Below, piece by piece: positions 30,138 to 38,173 of a stretch of DNA of 64,000 nt. The translations under genes were made by a program, and so were the position numbers. Each line of letters begins with the position of its first letter. The first letter of the stretch is position 1. The notes beneath the pieces are model-generated. The model had not been told where the DNA came from. It did not search any database and was given only the letters and a program-made list of their open reading frames with translations. The DNA comes from Cytophagales bacterium. Lineage in GTDB: Bacteria > Bacteroidota > Bacteroidia > Cytophagales > Cyclobacteriaceae. Where the stretch lies: positions 1 to 64,000 of the forward strand of contig JAKSDO010000011.1 of the NCBI GenBank assembly GCA_022360055.1, given 5' to 3'.

Positions 30138-30160
30138 ACTGAAGCGGAAGTTACTTCCGC
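30113..30160. repeat. Two tandem copies of a GGAAGTTACTTCC palindrome
   Basis: The left copy reads AGAAGTTACTTCC (30113-30125), the right copy GCGGAAGTTACTTCCGC (30144-30160), each preceded by TGAAGC. A third copy, GGAAGTAACTTCC, lies at 29768-29780 on the other side of repeat A. Confidence 0.75.
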
Positions 30161-30201
30161 GAGTCGTACCATGTCTTTCCAAACCCGGACGTGGGAGCAA
30201 A

Positions 30202-30819
30202 CTAAAGCAACGGTTTCAAAACCTTCCAGACATTATCTGCCACGATCCGATGCCCCTCAACGTTGGGATGAATGCCATCCGGCAGGTTAAGGTCCGGATT
30301 GCCGGCAACTCCGTCCAGCAAAAACGGGATAAGTGATGCATTATTCTCCCGGGCCAATTCGGGATAAATCTTTACAAATTCATTGCTATATTCTTCGCCC
30401 ATGTTCGGAGGCACCATCATCCCGGCCACAACAATCTTTACATCCGGATATTTCTCTCGTACTTTATCAATGATCCCCTGCAGGTTCGATCTGGTAGATT
30501 CAAGGGGCAGCCCCCTAAGACCGTCGTTGGCTCCCAGCTCCAAGACGAATATACCGAAAGGCTGACTCATCACCCACTCTATTCTATCGAATCCGCCTGC
30601 AGATGTTTCACCGCTTAACCCGGCATTAACGATCGAATAATTTTTCCCCAGCTTATGAATCTTTTCCTGGATCAGATTTGGAAATGCCTGAACCGGATCA
30701 AGCCCGAAACCGGCCGTAAGACTGTTTCCGAAAAAAAGTATATTTTCAGTATCTTTCTGAGAGAAAGTAATTGTCGAATACAGAATTGCGACGATCAAAA
30801 GGAGCTTGAAAGGACGCAT
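30202..30819 (-). CDS. TesA-like SGNH esterase/lysophospholipase, exported
   Basis: About 205 residues from ATG 30819. The upstream start at 30852 would add residues before the signal peptide MRPFKLLLIVAILYSTITFSQ. SGNH blocks are present: FGNSLTAGFG (catalytic serine), NAGLSGETSAGG, LGANDGLRG, and the final PDGIHPNVEGH with the catalytic Asp and His. Family members are periplasmic thioesterase, arylesterase or lysophospholipase I enzymes. It is divergent from an ABC transporter pair of YbbA/YbbP type, the same arrangement as tesA-ybbAP in E. coli. Confidence 0.9.
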   Translation of the reverse strand: MRPFKLLLIVAILYSTITFSQKDTENILFFGNSLTAGFGLDPVQAFPNLIQEKIHKLGKNYSIVNAGLSGETSAGGFDRIEWVMSQPFGIFVLELGANDGLRGLPLESTRSNLQGIIDKVREKYPDVKIVVAGMMVPPNMGEEYSNEFVKIYPELARENNASLIPFLLDGVAGNPDLNLPDGIHPNVEGHRIVADNVWKVLKPLL

Positions 30820-30956
30820 GCGCACATATGGCAACCCGGTAGTATTACTCATGCACTGATTTTTTTAATTGCAAACGAAAAAAACGGATATCCGTTCATT
30901 AAATTATTTAAACCAAATCTCAAAATATTCATTTATTTAATAAAAAACAGATCTGA

Positions 30957-31643
30957 ATGGATTCAATTCTCAAAGTAAACCGGCTTACAAAATCATTTCG
31001 AACGGATCAAAAAGAACTTACCGTACTGCATGATATTTCATTTGAGGTAAAGCACAAAAGCGGACTTTCGATCGTTGGCCCGTCGGGCAGTGGTAAAACC
31101 ACGCTTTTGGGATTGTGCGCCGGACTTGATCAACCAAATTCCGGATCGGTAACTTTGAACGGTATCGAATTGAACCGACTCAGCGAGGACGACAGGGCTT
31201 ATGTCCGCAACCAATTCGTCGGATTTGTGTTTCAGAATTTTCAGCTTTTGCCAACCTTAACGGCTTTGGAAAATGTAATGATCCCATTGGAATTGCAAGG
31301 AGGGAAAAATATAGCATCAGAGGCCAAGCGATTGCTGAAACGGGTCGGTCTTGAAGAGCGCATGCAACACTATCCGGCGCAACTTTCCGGTGGCGAGCAG
31401 CAGCGGGTCGCCATAGCACGGGCGTTTATTACGGATCCCAAAATACTTTTTGCCGATGAACCGACAGGAAACCTCGATGAGGAAACGGCAAAAATTGTTA
31501 CCGAACTGCTATTCAACCTAAATAAAGAACAAGGAACCACATTGGTACTGGTAACCCACAATCTTCCACTTGCAGAACATACCGGAAGAATACTTAAACT
31601 CAAAGGGGGCCAATTGATTGAAGACATTGCAATTAGCGTTTAA
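30957..31643 (+). CDS. ABC transporter ATP-binding protein, LolD/YbbA type
   Basis: A 228-residue ABC ATPase of the MacB/LolD group. Walker A GPSGSGKTT, Q-loop FVFQNFQLLP, signature LSGGEQQRVAIARA, Walker B ILFADEP and the H-loop THN are all present. It would power the FtsX-type permease encoded 3 bp downstream. Confidence 0.93.
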   Translation: MDSILKVNRLTKSFRTDQKELTVLHDISFEVKHKSGLSIVGPSGSGKTTLLGLCAGLDQPNSGSVTLNGIELNRLSEDDRAYVRNQFVGFVFQNFQLLPTLTALENVMIPLELQGGKNIASEAKRLLKRVGLEERMQHYPAQLSGGEQQRVAIARAFITDPKILFADEPTGNLDEETAKIVTELLFNLNKEQGTTLVLVTHNLPLAEHTGRILKLKGGQLIEDIAISV

Positions 31644-31646
31644 TGC

Positions 31647-34214
31647 ATGGACCAAAAGATTCGTATCGATCGAAAATCCGTCTCCATTTTCAAATCAAGA
31701 TGGATATGGCGTCTGGCGTATAAAGATGCCAGAAAAAACTTTTCCAGGTTATTCCTCTTTATCTCATCAATCGTGATCGGAATTGCCGCATTGGTCGCCA
31801 TAGATTCCTTTAACTTTAACCTTCAAAATGACATAAATAATCAGGCCAAAGAACTACTTGGCGCTGACCTGGCGATCGATAGCAGAGGAAAAAAATTCGA
31901 AAACTCATTTGTTTCGACCCTGGACAGCATTGATGCTAAATTTGCCCGGGATGCCCGGTTTGCATCCATGGTCTATTTTCCTGAGCGCGGAGGTACCCGA
32001 CTGATACAAGTGATCGCGATGGAAGGGGATTTTCCATTCTATGGTGACATTGTCACAACCGAAGGTTCCGATGTCGGATTATTTCGCAGGGGTAAAAGTG
32101 TTCTTATCGATGAAAGTCTGGCTATTCAATACAATGTCAGCATCAATGATTCTCTCAAGCTTGGAAAGGGGACATTTGCCATCAGTGGCTTTGTTACAAG
32201 CTTTCCGGGCAATACAGACATATCCGCCACAATTGCTCCGGTCGTTTATTTACCCTATGAGCGGTTGGACGAAACAGGGCTTATTCAATATGGCAGCCGG
32301 GTAAATTATCATAAATATCTGAGACTGAACACGGGCAGCACGGAAGATGTAGTAGCATTGCTGGAGCCCCGGTTTGAGCAATACGGATACGGATATGATA
32401 CAGTCGAATCCAAAAGGGAAGATCTGGGACAGGGATTTTCAAACCTATATAAGTTTTTCAATTTATTGAGCTTCGTAGCATTGATACTTGGGTGTATCGG
32501 CGTTGCCAGCTCAGTTTATATCTACGTAAAAGAAAAAAAATACTCGGCCGCCGTCCTGCGATGCCTGGGCGCTTCCGGGTGGCAAATATTTTACATATTC
32601 TTTATTCAAATTGTACTTCTGGGTATTATCGGAAGTGTCCTGGGGGTGATTCACGGAGTACTGGTACAGTACATTTTGCCATTAATCATCCGTGACTTTA
32701 TACCGATAGAAGTTTCCATTCAAATTTCCTGGTTAGCTGCCGGCAAAGGACTTCTGGTCGGCTTAATTATTTCTACACTGTTTTCAGTGCTTCCCCTCGT
32801 GAATATTCGTTTTATTCCGCCCCTGATCATATTGAGGGCAACCATTGAGAAAATAAAGCACAAAAGTAAACTCCGGTATTTTGTATTCTCGCTCATCACA
32901 GTCTTCCCTTGGTTATTCGCTGTAAATCAAACAGACAGTTTGTTGTACGGCAGCATCTTTTTTGGGGCTTTACTCATTGCGTTCGGGCTGCTTTGGTTCG
33001 TCTCAAAAGTTCTGATATACCTGGTCAGAAGATATTTCCCCGCTCACTTAAGCTTTATATGGCGTCAAAGTCTTGCCAATCTTTTCCGTCCGAACAACCA
33101 AACCGTTGTATTGGTCGTGGTAATTGGTTTGGGCGCTTTTTTAGTATCCACCATGACATTGATACAAAACAGCCTGCTCGGACAGGTTGAGTTTGCCGGC
33201 AAGGGTGAGCGATCGAATACGGTATTATTTGATATTCAACCTTATCAAAAAAATCAGGTCGTCCATTTGGTTAACGAATACGGTATTCAAATACAACAGT
33301 TGGTTCCGATAATTACCATGCGCGTGAATTCCGTTCGGGATTCAGCGGTATCCCGGATACAGGCGGATACCTCTTCGCACGTAAGAAACTGGGCGCTTAC
33401 CAGGGAATACAGGGTTACCTATAGAGACAGCCTGATTTCATCGGAAAAAATAATTGATGGTGAATTTAATTACAAATCTGAAACAGAATCCGATAGTATT
33501 TTCATATCCGTATCGGAAGGATTGCAACGGGGAATGAGATTAAATCTAAAAGATGAAATTACCTGGAATGTCCAGGGAATCTCTGTCAGGACCTATGTCG
33601 GAAGCATTCGAAAGGTAGACTGGAGAAGGGTACAAACAAATTTTATGGTCGTATTCCCAAAAGGTGTTTTAGAAAGCGCTCCTCAATTTTTTGTTCTGGT
33701 CAGCAAAATTGATGATCCTCAAATATCCGCCACCTTTCAACAGGATTTGGTGAAGAAATTTCCGAATGTTTCTGCCATTGACCTCACGTTAATTTTAAAT
33801 ACACTCGATCATATTTTTGATAAAATTGCGCTTGTAATCCGCTTTATGGCACTCTTTAGCATTTTAACCGGATTGCTTGTTCTATCCGGGGCAGTAATCA
33901 ATAGCAAATACGCCCGGCTTAAAGAAAACGTTTTGTTGAGAACCTTGGGCGCCGTACAAAAGCAACTTCTTCAAATGACAATTATAGAATACAGCTACCT
34001 GGGTGTGTTTGCCGGACTTTCCGGTAGTCTTCTGGCGCTTTTAGCCGCTTGGGCACTATCCATTTTCTTTTTTGAAATCCTTTTTTTCCCGGATTTTATT
34101 TCACTGGCGGCCATTTGGATACTTGTTACGTTGCTCACCGTTTTTGTCGGGTGGATAAACACTAAAAGCATTTTAAACAAATCTCCCCTGGAAGTTCTTA
34201 GAAAAGAGGTCTGA
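31647..34214 (+). CDS. FtsX-like ABC permease, YbbP type
   Basis: An 855-residue permease with an N-terminal transmembrane helix and large periplasmic domain, a FtsX block of three to four helices around 270-400, further helices around 415-510, a second periplasmic region, and a C-terminal FtsX block. This doubled layout is the YbbP type rather than LolC/E. It probably acts as a mechanotransmitter or lipid extractor with the adjacent ATPase. In other bacteria, YbbAP works with TesA, consistent with the divergent neighbour. It converges with the CE7 esterase gene with a 1-bp gap. Confidence 0.88.
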   Translation: MDQKIRIDRKSVSIFKSRWIWRLAYKDARKNFSRLFLFISSIVIGIAALVAIDSFNFNLQNDINNQAKELLGADLAIDSRGKKFENSFVSTLDSIDAKFARDARFASMVYFPERGGTRLIQVIAMEGDFPFYGDIVTTEGSDVGLFRRGKSVLIDESLAIQYNVSINDSLKLGKGTFAISGFVTSFPGNTDISATIAPVVYLPYERLDETGLIQYGSRVNYHKYLRLNTGSTEDVVALLEPRFEQYGYGYDTVESKREDLGQGFSNLYKFFNLLSFVALILGCIGVASSVYIYVKEKKYSAAVLRCLGASGWQIFYIFFIQIVLLGIIGSVLGVIHGVLVQYILPLIIRDFIPIEVSIQISWLAAGKGLLVGLIISTLFSVLPLVNIRFIPPLIILRATIEKIKHKSKLRYFVFSLITVFPWLFAVNQTDSLLYGSIFFGALLIAFGLLWFVSKVLIYLVRRYFPAHLSFIWRQSLANLFRPNNQTVVLVVVIGLGAFLVSTMTLIQNSLLGQVEFAGKGERSNTVLFDIQPYQKNQVVHLVNEYGIQIQQLVPIITMRVNSVRDSAVSRIQADTSSHVRNWALTREYRVTYRDSLISSEKIIDGEFNYKSETESDSIFISVSEGLQRGMRLNLKDEITWNVQGISVRTYVGSIRKVDWRRVQTNFMVVFPKGVLESAPQFFVLVSKIDDPQISATFQQDLVKKFPNVSAIDLTLILNTLDHIFDKIALVIRFMALFSILTGLLVLSGAVINSKYARLKENVLLRTLGAVQKQLLQMTIIEYSYLGVFAGLSGSLLALLAAWALSIFFFEILFFPDFISLAAIWILVTLLTVFVGWINTKSILNKSPLEVLRKEV

Positions 34215-34215
34215 A

Positions 34216-35514
34216 TTATTTTAATTGTTCAATAAGCCATTGTTTTTTCATTTCCCGCTGCTCGCTATAGGTCCAGTGACCGGTATCCTGAAATAAGTGC
34301 AGTTCTTTGCGTGAAGTAATGACATTATAAGCTGAATACATTGTTGTCGGAGGACAGACGGTATCATTGAATCCCCAGGAATACCACCCGGTTTGAGTCA
34401 GCTGGCGGGCAAAGTTCACCACATCGTAATACAGGGCGGTCTCAATTTTATCTTCCTTATAGTTTGATGAGTCGGCGGGATGAAAGAGATGCGGCCAACC
34501 TCCCGCCCTGCCATGAAGATAGCCGGATAAATCACTCAATGCCGGATAATCTACAGCGAGATATTTGATTCTACTGTCCAACCCGGCAGCTACAATAGAA
34601 AGCGCTCCTCCCTGACTTCCCCCTGCAACCGCGAGGTTATACCCATCGAATTCGGGCAAACTTGTGATGAAGTCAACTGCCCGAACGCACCCCAGATACA
34701 CTCTTTTATAATAATATTTGTCCTTGTCATCCAGGTTCATTTCCCAATAGCCGTTAAGAGCGCCACGTCTCAAATTGTCATAAATATAGGGTTCCATGGT
34801 CACGGGAATTCCATGAATACCCATTTGAAACGAAATTATTCCATCTTCAGCAAGGTCCACCCGGCCGTAATAAGGCCTTATACCGGCGCCGGGAACTTCC
34901 AAAACAGCCGGATATGCTCCAACCTTTTTTGGCATACACAAGACGCCATAAATTCGGGATCCGATTTTAAAATTCTGAAAGCTGACATGGTAAACATCTA
35001 CACTTTCCGTACATCGGCCGGGGAGCAACGTCATTTGCACATCCATAGGGATGTCCTTATTTTTCTCCATAGCCCTGTCCCAAAAACGTTTGAAACCCGC
35101 AGGTAAAGAGGCGGTAGGTTTAATCTGCTCCGGAGAAAAAGCTACCGTCGCCATTTGCTCATATTCCTTGCCGTCGACGATGACATAAACCCAACACCTT
35201 AAAAATCCGGGGGCATCCATTGTCCCGGCTTTAATCATGGTCTCACTACGTTTCAATTCCAACGTTTCCGCTTTTACAGGATCGAGCTTTTCCGGTCGTA
35301 TCTCGTATCGAATTTCGATGTCTGTGAGCGGGATCCCATATTTTAATACACTCACGTAAAATCTTGCCGGCTCACCTACTTCATAGATCCAATCTTCATG
35401 ATCGGGCGCAACGATGATCCTAACCAACTCCTGTCTCGGCTGGGCAATGATGGTACGGACCTGAAAAAGGCTAATCGAAATCGTAAAACAAAAAATAGAA
35501 TATATGCTCCTCAT
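34216..35514 (-). CDS. CE7-type acetylxylan esterase / cephalosporin-deacetylase family, secreted
   Basis: A 432-residue protein with a signal peptide (cleavage near TIIAQ), then an about 110-residue beta-sandwich-like domain (30-130), then the AXE1 alpha/beta-hydrolase domain. The nucleophile is Ser300 in GGSQGGALS, and RAVDFITSLPEFDG and the late His in DTGHWTY match CE7. It would remove acetyl groups from xylo-oligosaccharides or similar sugars. The N-terminal domain is not part of minimal CE7 enzymes such as the Bacillus one. Confidence 0.87.
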   Translation of the reverse strand: MRSIYSIFCFTISISLFQVRTIIAQPRQELVRIIVAPDHEDWIYEVGEPARFYVSVLKYGIPLTDIEIRYEIRPEKLDPVKAETLELKRSETMIKAGTMDAPGFLRCWVYVIVDGKEYEQMATVAFSPEQIKPTASLPAGFKRFWDRAMEKNKDIPMDVQMTLLPGRCTESVDVYHVSFQNFKIGSRIYGVLCMPKKVGAYPAVLEVPGAGIRPYYGRVDLAEDGIISFQMGIHGIPVTMEPYIYDNLRRGALNGYWEMNLDDKDKYYYKRVYLGCVRAVDFITSLPEFDGYNLAVAGGSQGGALSIVAAGLDSRIKYLAVDYPALSDLSGYLHGRAGGWPHLFHPADSSNYKEDKIETALYYDVVNFARQLTQTGWYSWGFNDTVCPPTTMYSAYNVITSRKELHLFQDTGHWTYSEQREMKKQWLIEQLK

Positions 35515-35712
35515 AACGGATATTTTATCATTAATAAACTTCTTTCTCGATAAAAATATACTTTTTTTGGTAGTTCTCTAATTCTTCTGACCTTTGAGTA
35601 CCGATCAAAATTTTCTTTAACGCCAACCGGAATTACCCAAAGTCATACCTGAATGAACCGCTGGGTTTCTTCAAATGTGTTGTGCGTCATGATTACTATT
35701 TTTAATTGTGAT

Positions 35713-37032
35713 TCATTCATCCAGGATGTATTCATACCTTGCGCCCTGGATTAAAACCATTTTTCTTTCCTCTGGCAAAAACTCCATTTTTATGCCGGCG
35801 CGCTCAAATCTGAATTTATCGGTTTCGTACGGCTCCAAAGGGAATTCCGACTGGCCTGTTGCCTGGGCAAACAGCCTATTCCCTTTTTTGCTGATTGTGA
35901 TCTTAAGAGGCAGGTCCTCTGAGCTGTATATACCCAGGTATTTGTCAAGCTCTCCACTCGTAACTTGAATACCAGGCTGAAATGCAGGGAAATCGTACTC
36001 CCTGCCAAAATAGATGCTCAAAACCCCGATCAGAATATCATTAACACCCATTTCAACGGCATTCATGGTAAGTGCAACAGCAACTTTATCGGACTCAAAA
36101 AAAGATGCATTTGACTGAAACCCGTCTATTCCGCCATTATGTCCAAAGGCTTTGCGCGAATAAAATGGCATCTGAAACAATCCCAACCCATAGCCATCGA
36201 CGAGTTCTTTCATCTGTTCCAAAGAGGATTTGTTCAGGAGCTTCCCGAAAAACAAAGCAGTGAAAAAGGTGTTAAGATCTGCCGGTGTGGAAACAACGGC
36301 CCCTGCTCCGGAGGGTATGCTCATGTCCGTTTCCGGCCCCAATTTCCATCCGTCATTGAAAAAATAGGATTGAGCTTCGTTTCTGCCGGTCATGATCTTG
36401 CCGCCAAGATACGTATGCTCCAGATTTAACGGTTTACATATCCTTTCCATCAGAATTTCCGCCAGCGTTTTTTCTTCCGTTTCCTCCAGAATGTAAGAAA
36501 GCAACACATAGTTTGTATTGGAGTATTCAAATTTCTCATCCGGCTGAAATACGACACCGTTTTTAATGAACAGGTCGATCAACTGAGACTTTGTTTGAGG
36601 GGATTCCATCCATTTCGGATAATCGCCGGCATTTGTGAAATTGTATAAACCACTGCGGTGCCTCAGGAGATGTTCGATGGAGATCTTTTGCGAATTGGGA
36701 ATTTCCGGAAAGAATTCAGACAGTCTGGTCTCTAATGTTAATTTTTCTTCCTCCACCATTTGAAGGATCAATGCTGCGGTAAATGGTTTGGATATGGAGC
36801 CTATCCTGTACCTGGTATCACGATCTGCTTTTAAATGCTCTTCGACGTCAGCATATCCAATTGATTTATGATATACTTCGCCCCCATCTTTGAAGATGGA
36901 TATGCTTCCCATGCCTTTCTGTTTGGTTTCGATCAGCTCAAGCAGGCTGTCCAGCCGGACTTTATTGAAATCCTGCCCAAAAGAAAGATGAGCGCAAAAA
37001 AATATTAAGATCGAACAAATAAAAATTTTCAT
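35713..37032 (-). CDS. Exported serine beta-lactamase-like hydrolase (class C/S12 fold)
   Basis: A 439-residue protein with a signal peptide ending LSFGQ. The penicillin-binding-fold motifs are SxxK as Ser79-Ile-Ser-Lys82, YxN as YSNTN, and HxGG as GHNGGIDG. A C-terminal lipocalin-like beta domain (about 350-439) is attached, common in Bacteroidota homologues. Likely an esterase or D-aminopeptidase rather than a true beta-lactamase. Confidence 0.88.
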   Translation of the reverse strand: MKIFICSILIFFCAHLSFGQDFNKVRLDSLLELIETKQKGMGSISIFKDGGEVYHKSIGYADVEEHLKADRDTRYRIGSISKPFTAALILQMVEEEKLTLETRLSEFFPEIPNSQKISIEHLLRHRSGLYNFTNAGDYPKWMESPQTKSQLIDLFIKNGVVFQPDEKFEYSNTNYVLLSYILEETEEKTLAEILMERICKPLNLEHTYLGGKIMTGRNEAQSYFFNDGWKLGPETDMSIPSGAGAVVSTPADLNTFFTALFFGKLLNKSSLEQMKELVDGYGLGLFQMPFYSRKAFGHNGGIDGFQSNASFFESDKVAVALTMNAVEMGVNDILIGVLSIYFGREYDFPAFQPGIQVTSGELDKYLGIYSSEDLPLKITISKKGNRLFAQATGQSEFPLEPYETDKFRFERAGIKMEFLPEERKMVLIQGARYEYILDE

Positions 37033-37418
37033 AGCTGTGGAAGTGAGTCAATAAAACATACTTCCCTCAATTTAATCGCATCATCAATTGCATCAAACAT
37101 TATTTTGATAAGCGGAAATTATTCCTGCCCCGGAGGGCCCATTTAGGGCAAGAACACCGCCGTAGGTCGAACCGAGAAAAATTTTGTGCTCTTACCGGCC
37201 AAGACACTGGCTTATATTCCAGGGCCTGTAAACATTTTACATGGAATCCATGAGATAATTACACAAATTGCTCCGCTCAAGTGACTTAAACCAAGGTTTT
37301 GATGCCATTTCCAAATTAGACTCTATAATAAATGCTCATCGCTCATTCTTGTACGATCGCACATGGCATGAAGTAGATTTACGTTGGTTGATCTCAGTCC
37401 TTACAACCGGATTGATGG
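37033..37418. other. 386-bp spacer without a gene
   Basis: Lies between the Crp/Fnr stop and the serine-hydrolase start. It contains the palindrome TGTAAACATTTTACA (37227-37241) and a small inverted repeat GCCC-ATTTA-GGGC near 37137. No supported coding region. Confidence 0.6.
37227..37241. promoter_or_regulatory. TGTAAA-N3-TTTACA palindrome, candidate Crp/Fnr operator
   Basis: A perfect 15-bp dyad about 190 bp from the serine-hydrolase start codon and near the regulator gene. It resembles the GTAAAA-N3-TTTTAC dyad upstream of the regulator but has shorter spacing. Confidence 0.4.
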
Positions 37419-38063
37419 CTACTCCAGAATGATGATGCGGTTCCTCCCCAGTTTAATGGAACCGATTCTTTCTAATTGCTTCAGCAATCTGGAGATTACT
37501 TCGCGCGATGTATTCAGATCATAGGCTATTTCCTGATGCGAAATGTGTATTTCACAACTGTCATGTAGGTCGGCCTTATCGTGAAGATATTTGGAGAGGC
37601 GCTCATCCATTTTTTTAAACGCCAACTGATCAATGGCTTTCAGTAGCTCTTCGAATCGTTCGGCATAGGTATTCATTACAAAGTTCTTCCAGGTCTTGTA
37701 TTTGAGCATCCATTCATCCGAATACCGAACCGGAATGCCCAGGTACTCCGTATCGTCTTCAGCCACGGCTCGAATGGTGCTTCGCTGACCTGAGAGGCAA
37801 CAGGTAATGGATGTGGCACATGCATGCCCCGGCTCCAGGTAATATAAGAAAATCTCATTTCCGTCTTCGTCTTCTCTCAATATTTTTATGGAACCTTTAA
37901 GTACCAGCGGGATCTGGTCGATCGATTGATCAATATCCATTATAATATCGCCGGCGGGAATAGTATATACCTTCGAGACGCTGCTTAACTCTTTCTTAAG
38001 ATTCTCTTCAAAAATTATCGGGAATTTGTCAATGACAGTAATATGGGTCGATTGATTACTCAT
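37419..38063 (-). CDS. Crp/Fnr family transcriptional regulator
   Basis: A 214-residue regulator with an N-terminal cyclic-nucleotide-binding fold (about 15-130) and a C-terminal winged helix (ISHQEIAYDLNTSREVISRLLKQLE). No cysteine cluster for a Fnr-type 4Fe-4S centre; a CATSITCC segment lies in the effector domain and could sense redox state. The gene is downstream of the SulP gene on the same strand, with a palindrome-rich spacer. This regulator/SulP adjacency suggests that it may control anion transport. Confidence 0.9.
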   Translation of the reverse strand: MSNQSTHITVIDKFPIIFEENLKKELSSVSKVYTIPAGDIIMDIDQSIDQIPLVLKGSIKILREDEDGNEIFLYYLEPGHACATSITCCLSGQRSTIRAVAEDDTEYLGIPVRYSDEWMLKYKTWKNFVMNTYAERFEELLKAIDQLAFKKMDERLSKYLHDKADLHDSCEIHISHQEIAYDLNTSREVISRLLKQLERIGSIKLGRNRIIILE

Positions 38064-38095
38064 TGGTGTTATGATTTTCCGCTCTTACTAAAATC

Positions 38096-38129
38096 AAAAT
38101 GTAAAAATCGTAAAAATGTTTTACATTTT
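38096..38129. promoter_or_regulatory. Nested inverted repeats between the SulP and Crp/Fnr genes
   Basis: AAAATGTAAAA (38096-38106) is an exact complement of TTTTACATTTT (38119-38129); a second dyad GTAAAA-ATG-TTTTAC spans 38110-38124. It may act as an operator for the regulator or, on the minus strand, as a weak terminator for SulP. Confidence 0.5.
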
Positions 38130-38173
38130 TTAATTTAGTCGTTTATACATGGAAGTTTTTAATCTAAAAAGGG

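Noticed and set aside
29685-30336. Several short plus- and minus-strand open frames across repeat A
   Set aside because: The reverse copy at 47405-47640 has frame-breaking indels in all of them, and the frames have no domain features.
35713-37032. Antibiotic-resistance beta-lactamase
   Set aside because: The motifs fit the broad S12/class C fold, but the C-terminal lipocalin-like domain and lack of ampR context point to an esterase or peptidase-like hydrolase.
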